A stretch of 59,821 bases of DNA from Chryseobacterium takakiae (lineage in GTDB: Bacteria > Bacteroidota > Bacteroidia > Flavobacteriales > Weeksellaceae): assembly GCF_900129385.1 (NCBI RefSeq), contig NZ_FQVO01000019.1, positions 1 to 59,821 of the forward strand, read 5' to 3'. This document shows positions 7,906-15,781 of the stretch, piece by piece (position 1 is the stretch's first letter; each line of letters opens with the position of its first letter). Both the position numbers and the translations under genes were made by a program. The notes beneath the pieces were generated by a model. That model made no database searches, was not told the origin of the DNA, and saw only the letters and a list, made by a program, of their open reading frames with translations.

Positions 7906-8418
7906 TTAATTCGCAGGAATACTGCTGAAATTAAGTGCTATCCTTAGGTTCATATCTGAACTTGTCTGATTTTTCAGCTCATATACGGTTCTTACGGTAA
8001 CCCCGGTGCTCTTTACAACTTCATCCAAAAAGCCTGAGTTTTCCAGATCCAGCGTAAGACTTGATGCATCTGTGGAAATATTTGTTCTTGAAGCAACCAG
8101 TCTTTCACCCGTTCCGCTGGATGAGATATAGACTTTAATTGATTTAAATGCACTCAAGTTTCCTCCTGAAGGTGTTACAACAGAAACCTTCGCATCGGAA
8201 ATTCTTACATCTTTTATTTTGGCATTGTTATTCCCCCCGAACCAGGTCTGAACATTAGATGCCGTGGCAGTAGAAGAAACTTCTTTATTTGCAGGAACGC
8301 CGGTTGAAATCAAAACATTAGCTGTATAAGGAAATGTATTCTGAACCAACGACTGCACGGTGCCGCAGCTTACCAAAGCTATTGAGGCTACTGCCGCTGT
8401 CAAAATGATATTTTTCAT
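7906..8418 (-). CDS. Lipoprotein of unknown function
   Basis: The protein has 170 residues with a clear lipobox (ASIALVSC, C19). The mature part is rich in Ser, Thr and Val with alternating hydrophobic residues, suggesting a beta-sandwich. No catalytic or metal-binding motif is visible. It is followed on the plus side by a bidirectional terminator. The next gene upstream on the same strand also encodes a lipoprotein, 50 bases away. It is probably anchored to a membrane on the periplasmic side. I do not recognise a named family. Confidence 0.75.
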   Translation of the reverse strand: MKNIILTAAVASIALVSCGTVQSLVQNTFPYTANVLISTGVPANKEVSSTATASNVQTWFGGNNNAKIKDVRISDAKVSVVTPSGGNLSAFKSIKVYISSSGTGERLVASRTNISTDASSLTLDLENSGFLDEVVKSTGVTVRTVYELKNQTSSDMNLRIALNFSSIPAN

Positions 8419-8468
8419 AATGATAAATTTTAAAGTGTTGGAAGCAGAAACTATACCAAATTATTAAA

Positions 8469-9008
8469 TCACTCTAAGCTCACCGTGAAACTACCTTTTG
8501 TATTTCCTGAAGCCATATTGCTTTTTCCGATAATGAGCCAGACTTCACCTTTCTCTTTAATATCGTATGTAAGGTCACGCCCGAAAGGGCCATCGTAATC
8601 GCCATTCGGCAATTTTATCTGGTTAAATCTGATATTAAAATCCTTTTCTTTCGTAGAAATCTTTGCATTGATTTTCGGCTGATCGAAATTGATAATTTTA
8701 AGAATAAATTCCTGCCCGTCTTTTGTAAATTCCTCTCCCAGAGTGAGCGGAAACTGTTCAGCATCAACAGTTCTGATAATCTGTCCGTCCTTCACATCCC
8801 TCATAACGCCGGTACGCAAAACTTCCTTCGTTTTCGGAGCATTATTGATGACAGAATCTTTCATTTTTAATTCGGCAGAATCAGTTTTTACAGTTGTAGC
8901 CGGCTGCTGAACGGAAGGCAATGAATCTGTATTTTGTGTTTCGGTGACAGATGACTCTTTTTTGCATGAAAATATAACAAGAGGAATCAGCAAAAATAAT
9001 TTTTTCAT
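8469..9008 (-). CDS. Lipoprotein of unknown function
   Basis: The protein has 179 residues with the lipobox LVIFSC (C15). A low-complexity Ser/Thr/Gln/Lys linker (about residues 17-65) precedes a compact C-terminal domain from about residue 67 (VLRTGVMRDVKDGQIIRTVD to the end). The C-terminal part alternates strands and ends WLIIGKSNMASGNTKGSFTV. The layout resembles cell-envelope lipoproteins that place a small beta domain away from the membrane. No family is recognised. It may share a transcript with the lipoprotein gene that follows. Confidence 0.72.
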   Translation of the reverse strand: MKKLFLLIPLVIFSCKKESSVTETQNTDSLPSVQQPATTVKTDSAELKMKDSVINNAPKTKEVLRTGVMRDVKDGQIIRTVDAEQFPLTLGEEFTKDGQEFILKIINFDQPKINAKISTKEKDFNIRFNQIKLPNGDYDGPFGRDLTYDIKEKGEVWLIIGKSNMASGNTKGSFTVSLE

Positions 9009-9108
9009 AATATCTATTTTTGAATTGTAAAAGCCTGCGGCCTTTTTTAAAGTTTATTGGGAAGCGAAAATTGTTCCATTGCATTTTATTTTCTATTTCT
9101 TTAAATGC

Positions 9109-9142
9109 AAACCTCACAGGTTTTCGACAACCTGTGAGGTTT
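9109..9142. repeat. REP-like palindrome (related to the RAYT-flanking repeats)
   Basis: AAACCTCACAGG (9109-9120), a ten-base loop, and CCTGTGAGGTTT (9131-9142) form a perfect 12-bp stem. Its arms differ at one position from the palindromes at 23570-23602 and 24227-24259 (CTCACAGG here, CTCATAGG there). It lies just downstream of the DUF4173-like gene and may also serve as its terminator. Confidence 0.8.
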
Positions 9143-9156
9143 AGCCGTAGATTGCC

Positions 9157-10533
9157 TTATTTTAAACTTTGGTAATAGAGAACTTTAGAAAGAAATGTTT
9201 CATTCTGCTGAAATTTCACCCGTTCTAAATTTAAAATTTCAGATTTCAACGCATTATCATTTCTCTCTTCCGCAAATTTTAATAATTGTTTTTCGCTGAA
9301 ATTAATTTGAGTTTTATGGTAGTTTAGAGCAAAATCTTTACGCTTCATATTTTCGGAAGTAATGATTCCGCCCCAGTTGATGTAACTGCAAACCAGAATT
9401 ACTCCGTAAATATACCAGGCCATCGTGTTGAAAAGAAAAATGTTTCTTTTTTGTTTCTGAATTTTGATAAATGTGGTCAATAACCCGATCAACGCTAAAA
9501 TTAAAAATGCATACACACCCAGCCTTTTGTAGGTAAACCCATAATTGATAATGTATTCCGAGTTCTTAATCATTGTAGAAATAATAAGAATGGCATTCAG
9601 GACAATCCAGATTTTGGCTAACATTTTCAATGGACCGGCTTTCGGATCAAAATTGAAGCTTGATTTAAAGTAAAACATAATCACCACAATCGACATAATA
9701 ATCGACATGATTACGGCATTCACTCTTTCATGTGTTTCTTCGGAAAGTTTCACCGGATTTTTCACCGATTCGTAAAACTGTTCATAATTGTAGGTAATGA
9801 TAAAGAATACCAATAAAATATTTAGTGCAAATAAAGAAATAACACCGCTCATTCTTTCGGCATCCAGATCAAGAAAGGAATACGTCGCTTTATGGATTCT
9901 ATCTTTTTCTCCAAAATTGTTATCCAACAATCGGTTGCTTTTATAGATAAACCGTTCAACCGCAAAATTCCAGTAATTGAATGCAATGAAAAATCCTAAA
10001 ACAACCATCGCCAAAAGCTGCCAGAAATTGAGATCAAGCTCAATATTCGTAAATAAATTGGCAAAATGATCGCTTCCTGCGGAGTAAATTCCGAAGAAGA
10101 CAGAGATCAGAATTAAAGGAATTATTACAAATGCCAGTGTCTTCTGCCACAATCCGGAGACATCCCTTTTCGGGAGCCATGTATCGAAATTCAGGATCCT
10201 GAAAATTGCCGTAAAGCAATTGGTCACGAACACGGGGACTAACATAACAATCTTCATTCTCCGGTTTCTTGAGCGATAGCCTAATAATAAAAGCGAAGTC
10301 GCCACGGCTAAAAATGAAGGAAAATCTCCGTACCAGGCGAAGGCAATACTTGAAAGAACACTTGTTATGAAAAGAAAAATAAACGTTTTGGTTTTGTTCT
10401 TTTCGGGTGTTCTGAAAAGTGTAAGCACGGCATAAATAATTCCGATAATTCCGAGGTTAAGACCTACATTCTGGTCATAAAATACAATGACAAAAAGCAG
10501 TGTCGTAAGAAATATATAGTGATGTGTTTTCAT
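9157..10533 (-). CDS. Polytopic membrane protein, DUF4173/DUF4153-like
   Basis: The protein has 458 residues with about ten or eleven hydrophobic helices, beginning HHYIFLTTLLFVIVFY. A soluble segment of about 85 residues rich in Lys, Glu and Asn lies at the C-terminus. The pattern (TM pairs, then an acidic loop such as NNFGEKDRIHKATYSFLDLD, then more TM helices) fits the DUF4153/DUF4173 group of membrane proteins of unknown function. It is the last gene of a six-gene minus-strand operon and follows the COQ4-like gene by six bases. The family assignment is from pattern only. Confidence 0.65.
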   Translation of the reverse strand: MKTHHYIFLTTLLFVIVFYDQNVGLNLGIIGIIYAVLTLFRTPEKNKTKTFIFLFITSVLSSIAFAWYGDFPSFLAVATSLLLLGYRSRNRRMKIVMLVPVFVTNCFTAIFRILNFDTWLPKRDVSGLWQKTLAFVIIPLILISVFFGIYSAGSDHFANLFTNIELDLNFWQLLAMVVLGFFIAFNYWNFAVERFIYKSNRLLDNNFGEKDRIHKATYSFLDLDAERMSGVISLFALNILLVFFIITYNYEQFYESVKNPVKLSEETHERVNAVIMSIIMSIVVIMFYFKSSFNFDPKAGPLKMLAKIWIVLNAILIISTMIKNSEYIINYGFTYKRLGVYAFLILALIGLLTTFIKIQKQKRNIFLFNTMAWYIYGVILVCSYINWGGIITSENMKRKDFALNYHKTQINFSEKQLLKFAEERNDNALKSEILNLERVKFQQNETFLSKVLYYQSLK

Positions 10534-10539
10534 AGTTAG

Positions 10540-11025
10540 TTAGTATAGAACGGTTATGTTTTTTTGCTGAATAAAATCTTTCAGATGTTCAAAATTCTGC
10601 CAAAGAAGGGCTTCGAAATCCCATTGGTGAAACGGCCGCATGTTTTGTCCTTTTTTATACGCTTTTATATAGATTTTATAATATTCCGGTAAGATGATGC
10701 TTCCCAAAACAATAGCTGCCAAAAGATGGGCATTTAGTTTTCCGTTTCCCAACAACAGGAACTGCATGGCAATTTCATCCTCGAAATTGGTTCCGCAGCC
10801 TGTAATGAGATGATGAACATCGTGATTTTCCATTTTAGGAATCATTGTAAATCCGTGTTTTTTATAAAATTCTCCCAGTTTCCTACCTAAAGAATCTTCC
10901 TGAAATTCCAGCAGCTGCTTTTCAGTAAACTGCCATTGCCTTTTCTTTTTCTTAAAATATTTCCTGTAGAGTTTCTGGGTTTTATTATAGACGAATAGAA
11001 GAAATTTGACGCGTATTTTTTTCAT
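10540..11025 (-). CDS. COQ4-like protein
   Basis: From the ATG at 11025 the protein has 161 residues. It contains H68-D69-V-H-H72 followed by eleven residues and E84, an exact match to the COQ4 metal motif HDxxH-x11-E. The remainder is alpha-helical, and there is no signal peptide in this reading. In eukaryotes and proteobacteria COQ4 acts in ubiquinone synthesis, but flavobacteria normally use menaquinone, so the role here must differ or extend to another quinone. An upstream in-frame ATG at 11109 would add 28 hydrophobic residues but overlaps the preceding gene, so the later start is preferred. Confidence 0.75.
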   Translation of the reverse strand: MKKIRVKFLLFVYNKTQKLYRKYFKKKKRQWQFTEKQLLEFQEDSLGRKLGEFYKKHGFTMIPKMENHDVHHLITGCGTNFEDEIAMQFLLLGNGKLNAHLLAAIVLGSIILPEYYKIYIKAYKKGQNMRPFHQWDFEALLWQNFEHLKDFIQQKNITVLY

Positions 11026-11036
11026 AGTAGATGTAT

Positions 11037-11420
11037 TTAATAAAATTCTAAAAAGTAGGATATAAGAAGCCAAAGTGGGGATAGAAATGGCAATGAAACG
11101 GAAAACCAAAAGCCAAGATTAAATAGATTTTTTCGAAAGTTATCGGTGTTTTCTTTATTGTTATTAAGATCTTCCGTAACACCTAAAGAATAAAATAAAT
11201 TTGCAATAACAATCATTATTAAATATCCTATTCCTTGAAAAGCAATAGTAAATAATGTAATTTCAAACTCTTCATCATAAGGCATTATAAAATTTACGCC
11301 CACAATAACGTAAAAAATAAATGCAATAATTCCGCATAAGATTAATCCTAGATTATAAAGATATCTCTTATCACTCCACCATTCTCTGATTTGAGATTTT
11401 GTAAGGTTTGATGAACTCAT
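11037..11420 (-). CDS. Small membrane protein, four TM helices
   Basis: The protein has 127 residues with a short charged N-terminus (KSQIREWWSDKRYL) and hydrophobic helices near residues 24-46, 54-77, 97-110 and 112-127. A polar Asn-rich loop (LNNNKENTDNF) lies before the last pair. It sits 11 bases upstream of the COQ4-like start and 10 bases after the next membrane protein gene, so it belongs to the same operon. No family is recognised; an inner-membrane location is the only safe inference. Confidence 0.65.
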   Translation of the reverse strand: MSSSNLTKSQIREWWSDKRYLYNLGLILCGIIAFIFYVIVGVNFIMPYDEEFEITLFTIAFQGIGYLIMIVIANLFYSLGVTEDLNNNKENTDNFRKNLFNLGFWFSVSLPFLSPLWLLISYFLEFY

Positions 11421-11430
11421 ATTGTAATTT

Positions 11431-11739
11431 TTAAGAATTAAAATCCATTAGGAAAATTCCTACATAGAAATACAGAATAGCAACGGGAATGTTGATGCAA
11501 ATGATTAATGATGCCTTCATACATTCTTTTAGATATAACTTGTAAATAAATCCATAAATAATTAGGATCGTAATTACTACTAAATTAACCGGAGTCGCAA
11601 ACAATAAGAGAATAAATCCATAGGAAGCAAAAGCTTCAATTTTAGTAATCATATATCCTAAAAGACAAATGTTCCCCAATATAAAGAAGAGCCAAAAGGT
11701 AATCTTCCCCACTGTAATAATATCTTTATTTTTCATCAT
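11431..11739 (-). CDS. Small membrane protein, three TM helices
   Basis: The protein has 102 residues, almost entirely hydrophobic, with predicted helices near residues 10-32, 36-62 and 76-98 and a short basic loop (YKLYLKECMK) between the last two. It lies five bases after the metallophosphoesterase gene and ten bases before the next membrane protein gene, in the same operon. I recognise no family. The tight spacing supports it being a real gene. Confidence 0.62.
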   Translation of the reverse strand: MMKNKDIITVGKITFWLFFILGNICLLGYMITKIEAFASYGFILLLFATPVNLVVITILIIYGFIYKLYLKECMKASLIICINIPVAILYFYVGIFLMDFNS

Positions 11740-11744
11740 TAAAT

Positions 11745-12584
11745 TTAAGCTTGTATTAAAGTAAAAACCGTAATTTCCGGGCGCACCATAAAACGAACCT
11801 GAAAAGAATGTCCTAAAGCGCGGTTGATGTAAAGCATTCTTCCATCTTCAAGATCAATTTCTCCGCAAATATATTTTCTGTTTTTCACAGGAAGCAGAGG
11901 CGTAATGACTCCGGGAATTCTGCATTGTCCTCCATGAGTATGCCCGCTAAGAATCCAACCCTGATAACCATTCCAGATGTCTTTATCACAGGCATCGGGA
12001 TTATGACAGAGAATAATATTCGCCTTAGAAGGATCATAATCTTTCATCACTTTCTGCGGTGCAAAATTGGGCGACCATAAATCTTCGAAACCGATAAAAT
12101 TCAAGCCGTTGCTTTCCTGTTGCGCATTATTCAGCATTGTGATTCCGGAACCTTCCAGAATATTGCAGATATTGTCGGACGACCGAAGATCCTGCCAGTC
12201 TTTTCCATAATCATGATTTCCCAGAATCCCGAATGTTGCCAGATTTCCCAACACAGCATGCTTCATTACTTTTTTAAGGTCTTCCGTTTCTGCACTTCCT
12301 CCGTGATTGACAAAATCTCCCGTGTAGACTACAAAATCCGGATTGTATTTTTTAGCTTTCTGAAAAGAATCAATAATGAAATTCCAGTCGAAGCGGGTTC
12401 CAACATGAAGATCGGAAATCTGCATCAGAATTTTTCCTTCAAGATGTTGTGGTAAATTTTTAATCGGAAGTTTACGTTCTACAAATTCCAGCCAAAATGG
12501 TTCAATCTGCCATGAATAAAGAAAAGGCACAGTTCCGGCGATGGAGAGCTGAAAAAGTTTTTTCAAAAATGTTTTCCGGTTCAT
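11745..12584 (-). CDS. Calcineurin-like metallophosphoesterase (YkuE/YaeI type)
   Basis: The protein has 279 residues with an N-terminal hydrophobic segment (about 10-26) that could be a TM anchor or twin-arginine-like leader (NRKTFLKKLFQLSIAGTVPF). The metal-binding blocks of the family are all present: SDLHVG (D58, H60), YTGDFVNHGG, GNHDYG, ILCHNPD and SGHTHGGQ. The enzyme should bind two metal ions and hydrolyse phosphomonoesters or diesters at the membrane face. Relatives act on lipid-linked substrates or nucleotides, but the substrate here cannot be told from sequence. It is second in the operon starting at 12896. Confidence 0.9.
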   Translation of the reverse strand: MNRKTFLKKLFQLSIAGTVPFLYSWQIEPFWLEFVERKLPIKNLPQHLEGKILMQISDLHVGTRFDWNFIIDSFQKAKKYNPDFVVYTGDFVNHGGSAETEDLKKVMKHAVLGNLATFGILGNHDYGKDWQDLRSSDNICNILEGSGITMLNNAQQESNGLNFIGFEDLWSPNFAPQKVMKDYDPSKANIILCHNPDACDKDIWNGYQGWILSGHTHGGQCRIPGVITPLLPVKNRKYICGEIDLEDGRMLYINRALGHSFQVRFMVRPEITVFTLIQA

Positions 12585-12605
12585 CTGTATTTCAGGTTTG
12601 AAAAA

Positions 12606-12896
12606 TTAACTTCCCGCGAACGGAGTTCCGAAAATTCCCACAGCCAGCTCGATCCACACCAAAGCCAGAAGCAATAAAATAATGAAGCAGATCATCAGCT
12701 TCGTAAGCAATGGCTTTTTTGACCGGATAACCAGATTAATAAAGAAAGCAGTCCCGAACAGTAAAACTGCAGCAATCGCAAAATCGAAAGGCGACCAGTT
12801 CCAGCCTTCTACAAAAAGATTTCCGAGAAAAGCTGTGATCATCAGTAAAGCAGGCACTGCGAAGATGATGGCTGTTTTTTGTTTTTCTAAAGTCAT
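12606..12896 (-). CDS. Small membrane protein, first gene of the operon
   Basis: The protein has 96 residues and three TM helices (about 9-30, 34-55 and 67-90) separated by short basic loops (NLVIRSKKPLLTKLM). The gene is 21 bases upstream of the metallophosphoesterase gene and starts about 27 bases downstream of the palindrome shared with the operon at 14507. Small three-helix proteins of this kind often accompany HTH_34 regulators in Bacteroidota (recollection, not a search). Function unknown. Confidence 0.7.
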   Translation of the reverse strand: MTLEKQKTAIIFAVPALLMITAFLGNLFVEGWNWSPFDFAIAAVLLFGTAFFINLVIRSKKPLLTKLMICFIILLLLALVWIELAVGIFGTPFAGS

Positions 12897-12922
12897 AATT
12901 TTTATTTTTAATTATTAAAAGT

Positions 12923-12941
12923 ACTTTGTATTTCAAAGTTA
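12923..12941 (-). promoter_or_regulatory. Candidate operator overlapping a -7 box (copy 1)
   Basis: ACTTTG-TATTT-CAAAGT (12923-12939) is a perfect 6+6 palindrome. Its right arm is part of CAAAGTTA, which on the minus strand reads TAACTTTG, a TAnnTTTG -7 box (12941-12934). The start of transcription would fall in the palindrome, so a bound protein would block it. No good -33 element is seen here. The same palindrome plus the flank TTAAAATT occurs at 14515-14539. Confidence 0.6.
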
Positions 12942-12961
12942 AAATTCAAAAAAATTTATTC

Positions 12962-13252
12962 TTATTTCCCTAATAATTTTTCCAACGCATTAATATGTTC
13001 GGTAAAAGCTTCCCTTCCACTCTGTGTTACGCGGTATGATGTTTTCGGTTTCTTTCCGACGAATTCTTTTTTCACTTCAATATAACCGGATTTTTCTAAG
13101 GCGTTGCTGTGGCTTGCCAGGTTTCCGTCGGTTATTTCAAGCAGGCTTTTCATTTCAGAGAAATCAACCCAGTCGTTGACCATAAGAACAGACATGATGC
13201 CCAATCTTACCCGGCTTTCAAATTCCTTATTGAGTTGATTTATATTTATCAT
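12962..13252 (-). CDS. Winged-helix transcriptional regulator (HTH_34 type)
   Basis: The 96-residue DNA-binding protein has the layout of HTH_34/MarR-ArsR-like small regulators. A dimerisation helix (ESRVRLGIMSVLMVNDWVDF) is followed by a helix-turn-helix (MKSLLEITDGNLASHSNALE) and a wing (KKEFVGKKPKTSYRVTQSG). No ligand-binding domain or cysteine pair is present. It is the last gene of the three-gene operon starting at 14507, and lies directly upstream of the second operon. Both operons begin at the same palindrome, so autorepression and control of both is a good hypothesis. Confidence 0.88.
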   Translation of the reverse strand: MININQLNKEFESRVRLGIMSVLMVNDWVDFSEMKSLLEITDGNLASHSNALEKSGYIEVKKEFVGKKPKTSYRVTQSGREAFTEHINALEKLLGK

Positions 13253-13269
13253 ATATTAATTTCCGGAGT

Positions 13270-13890
13270 TTAAATACCCATTATTTTTTTTGTTGTATAC
13301 AGTACGAGTAGACTAATAGTAAGGGAGATAAATCCAACCATTACAAACCAGTTTCCCGCGATATCTTTATACTTTGTTAAATAAAATTCGTATGCATTAG
13401 TTAATCTCAATTTTTCGCCAAAATTTATTTCAATAAGTTCACTTTCATTATCAAACTTTTTAATCTCATCTGTTTGGATGTTGTAGTAAAAATATTCGTT
13501 ATCAGAAATCTTTCCAAAAATGGCATCACCTTTTTCCTCAATTTCAATAATATCTGAAACTAATAATTGTCCGGTTTCTTCATTGCTTATATATCCTTCT
13601 TTTGGAAAATCAATAAACAATAGCTGGCGACTATTTTTTAAAGGTACATACCATGCATCGCCTATTCCGGCATCTACCTTTTTAATTTCCGAAACAATTA
13701 CTGATCCGATAATTCCACAAAAATATATAGTATAAAGTCCTAAAAATGGGACAATGAATGCAAACAATATTTTCCTCCTTCTTTTCTTTTTTACTAAAAA
13801 GCATGTAATTAAACTTCCTATAATCCCAAGAATAAAGCTTAAAACACCAATTGCTATAATGAATAAAATTATAGAAACACCTATACCCAT
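13270..13890 (-). CDS. Membrane protein of unknown function
   Basis: The protein has 206 residues with two N-terminal TM helices (about 4-34 and 40-70) separated by a basic loop (VKKKRRRKILFA), a soluble domain of about 95 residues (75-170), and a C-terminal TM helix (about 180-200). The soluble part is rich in Asp, Glu and Ile and has strand-like alternation. Its start overlaps the stop of the upstream gene by one base (TAATG) and it ends 17 bases before the regulator gene. No family is recognised. Confidence 0.65.
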   Translation of the reverse strand: MGIGVSIILFIIAIGVLSFILGIIGSLITCFLVKKKRRRKILFAFIVPFLGLYTIYFCGIIGSVIVSEIKKVDAGIGDAWYVPLKNSRQLLFIDFPKEGYISNEETGQLLVSDIIEIEEKGDAIFGKISDNEYFYYNIQTDEIKKFDNESELIEINFGEKLRLTNAYEFYLTKYKDIAGNWFVMVGFISLTISLLVLYTTKKIMGI

Positions 13891-14507
13891 TATTTATACT
13901 TCTTATGCATAATCAATCCATACACAATATGCAGAGCACCAAATCCAATCGCCCAGAACAGCAGTCCCCATCCTAAAAAGAACAAAGAAATCAATCCCAA
14001 AATAATGTGGCAATATCCTAAATATTTTATATCCGTTAACGTATATCTTTCCGCACTTACCAGAGCCAGTCCGTAGAAAAGCAATGTTGCCGGAGCAATG
14101 AATACAAAAAGATGATGATAAAGTAATGCAAGACAAAAGAAGCCTCCCGTTACCAAAGGAATTGCAAAGGTAATTAAAAGTCTTTTTGTAGTGGCATCCC
14201 AGATCTTTAATCCTTTTCTTTTGCTTTTATTCGCGGTAAAAATATATCCGCTGAGAAGCGCAACTACCAGAATTACAATGCCAATTGTCACCAGTTCTTT
14301 CACCAGAGCAGGCCCGAAAACATTTCTTTTTCCATCAAAATAATCAATTCCTTCTCTCTGAAATACAAAGTAAACATATACCGCACCGGCAAGGGCAGCC
14401 AATCCTGCCACAACTCCGGATAAACCGCTTAAAGAAATAAACCGTGAAGAACGCTCCATCATAGAGCGAATGTGAGATAAGTCTTCGTGATAGTTTTTTG
14501 ATTCCAT
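13890..14507 (-). CDS. Membrane protein, first gene of the HTH_34 operon
   Basis: The protein has 205 residues. A polar N-terminus (SKNYHEDLSHIRSMMERSSR) precedes six hydrophobic helices grouped as about 22-47, 68-90, 112-131, 134-152, 160-176 and 178-195. Membrane proteins with this N-terminal pattern lie beside HTH_34 regulators in several Bacteroidota, from memory. The start ATG at 14507 lies 8 bases downstream of the palindromic operator with a well-formed promoter. Function is unknown. Confidence 0.68.
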   Translation of the reverse strand: MESKNYHEDLSHIRSMMERSSRFISLSGLSGVVAGLAALAGAVYVYFVFQREGIDYFDGKRNVFGPALVKELVTIGIVILVVALLSGYIFTANKSKRKGLKIWDATTKRLLITFAIPLVTGGFFCLALLYHHLFVFIAPATLLFYGLALVSAERYTLTDIKYLGYCHIILGLISLFFLGWGLLFWAIGFGALHIVYGLIMHKKYK

Positions 14508-14514
14508 AAAAAGA

Positions 14515-14556
14515 ACTTTGAATTACAAAGTTAAAATTTATTTTTATTCTGCAAAA
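14515..14556 (-). promoter_or_regulatory. Promoter with overlapping palindromic operator (copy 2)
   Basis: On the minus strand, TTTTG (14556-14552) is followed after 18 bases by TAACTTTG (14533-14526), matching the Bacteroidota promoter consensus. The palindrome ACTTTG-AATTA-CAAAGT (14515-14531) overlaps the -7 box and predicted start of transcription. It matches the copy at 12923 in both arms and in the flank TTAAAATT. This is the best-formed promoter-operator pair of this operon group. Confidence 0.7.
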
Positions 14557-14593
14557 CTTTTTTACAATTATTTGTCATCAGAAATTCAGGCGT

Positions 14594-14619
14594 AAAAAAA
14601 CCGCCGGACTGTCCGGCGG
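14594..14619 (-). terminator. Terminator of the crotonase gene
   Basis: CCGCCGGAC (14601-14609) pairs with GTCCGGCGG (14611-14619). On the minus strand the stem is followed by seven T residues. It starts 25 bases after the stop codon of the enoyl-CoA hydratase gene. Confidence 0.88.
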
Positions 14620-14643
14620 CATATTCTTTTTTATAAAATACAG

Positions 14644-15408
14644 CTATTTCGCTCTCAGTCTTTCTTTAATAGCTTCAATATTTTTCTTTGCAGAATCTTC
14701 CAGGATCAGACTGGCACTCATATGAATTCTTGCCGGCATCAGCTCATTAAAATGATCGGTTCCTTCCCACGAAACTTTTTTGATCAATGCCAAAGCATCG
14801 CTGCTTCTTGACGCTAATGTCTGAAGGAATTTCTCCAGCTTTGCATCCATTTCTTCGATACTTTCCGAAACGGAATGGTAAATATTATGCTGTTCTGCCC
14901 ATTCTGCCGATCTGAAATCTGCATCAATAGCCATCGCTGAAAATTGTGACTTCCCTATTTTTCTTTCTACATAAGGTCCGATTACAAAAGGTCCGATTCC
15001 TAAATTGATTTCCGTTAAAGCTAAGGCAGCATCTTTTACCGCAAAACAATAATCTGCTCCGCAGGCAATACCTACTCCGCCACCGGTTGTTTTTCCCTGC
15101 ACTCTTACCACTACAATTTTTCCGCAGTTCCGCATCGCATTGAGAACTTTGGCAAAACCTCCAAAAAACTTTGTGGATTTTTCCAGTTCTTCAATTTCAA
15201 GCAATTCGTCAAAGCTTGCTCCTGCACAGAACGCTTTACTGCCTTCACTTTTAATAAGAATGGCTTTTACTTCATCTTTTGCTCCTTCTTCAAGAATGGT
15301 CTGTGCCAGTTTTTCAAGGATTGCTCCGGGAAGAGAATTGCTTTTCGGGGTTCCGAAGGTAATTTCGGCAATATTGTTTTTAAGTTCAGATACTACAAAT
15401 TCGCTCAT
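14644..15408 (-). CDS. Enoyl-CoA hydratase/isomerase family protein (possible PaaF role)
   Basis: The protein has 254 residues with the crotonase fold. Oxyanion-hole loops are AFCAGASFDE (about 59-68) and GKTTGGGVGIACGADY (about 103-118). E134 or nearby (ALTEINLGIG) is the likely catalytic acid/base. The gene stands alone, with a terminator downstream and a TATTTTTG -7-like box at 15432-15439 on the minus strand. The paa cluster 6 kb away lacks a separate paaF, so this protein could hydrate 2,3-dehydroadipyl-CoA, but other CoA substrates are equally possible. It is not a close match in length or loops to the paaG product in this window. Confidence 0.85.
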   Translation of the reverse strand: MSEFVVSELKNNIAEITFGTPKSNSLPGAILEKLAQTILEEGAKDEVKAILIKSEGSKAFCAGASFDELLEIEELEKSTKFFGGFAKVLNAMRNCGKIVVVRVQGKTTGGGVGIACGADYCFAVKDAALALTEINLGIGPFVIGPYVERKIGKSQFSAMAIDADFRSAEWAEQHNIYHSVSESIEEMDAKLEKFLQTLASRSSDALALIKKVSWEGTDHFNELMPARIHMSASLILEDSAKKNIEAIKERLRAK

Positions 15409-15607
15409 TTTTTAAATGTATTGGATAAAAGCAAAAATACTAAATACAAAGTGTTTGGGGAAAATAACTTTATAAAATCTAAGCATATTTTCTAAGTGAA
15501 TTGATTATAGCTAATTGTTATCCTATACTATTAATTAATATATAATTGATAAAATAAAGATGAGATTATACAGGTACCACATTATAAAAAGTAATCAATA
15601 AATTATT

Positions 15608-15615
15608 TATTTTTG
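15608..15615 (+). promoter_or_regulatory. Candidate -7 box for the structured leader
   Basis: TATTTTTG fits the TAnnTTTG element of Bacteroidota promoters and would place the start of transcription near 15622, just ahead of the inverted repeats. No clear TTG lies 19-22 bases upstream, so the call is tentative. Confidence 0.35.
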
Positions 15616-15630
15616 CCGAAAATTGAACAC

Positions 15631-15781
15631 TTCTACATTAACCGTAGAAATACGTAATGTACAATTTGGTATTTTTTACTCTATAGAAAAACACCCTATT
15701 GTTGTTAATTTGAACTCTCAACAGAGTATTTATTGAAATAAAAGGCGGAAACCGAAAAGCCTGGAGAGAGTAGGAAATTAA
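15631..15781 (+). ncRNA. Candidate structured 5' leader RNA (possible cis-regulatory element)
   Basis: Three consecutive stem regions can be drawn. Hairpin 1 is TTCTAC/GTAGAA (15631-36/15644-49). Hairpin 2 runs from ACAAT (15661-65) to ATTGT (15698-702), with inner pairs GGT/ACC and TTTTT/AAAAA. A branched element is closed by TTAATTT/AAATTAA (15705-11/15775-81) and ACTCTC/GAGAGT (15714-19/15766-71); it encloses TTTAT-TGAA-ATAAA and GGCGG-AAA-CC...GCC. The loop of hairpin 2 has TACTCT (15677-82), complementary to AGAGTA (15723-28), allowing a pseudoknot. It does not match any riboswitch class I recognise. It lies about 160 bases upstream of a T9SS cargo gene. Chance pairing in A+T-rich DNA is the main alternative. 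Confidence 0.4.

Noticed and set aside
11026..11109. N-terminal extension of the COQ4-like protein from an ATG at 11109
   Set aside because: It overlaps the preceding membrane-protein gene by about 70 bases and adds a hydrophobic segment read from that gene in another frame.
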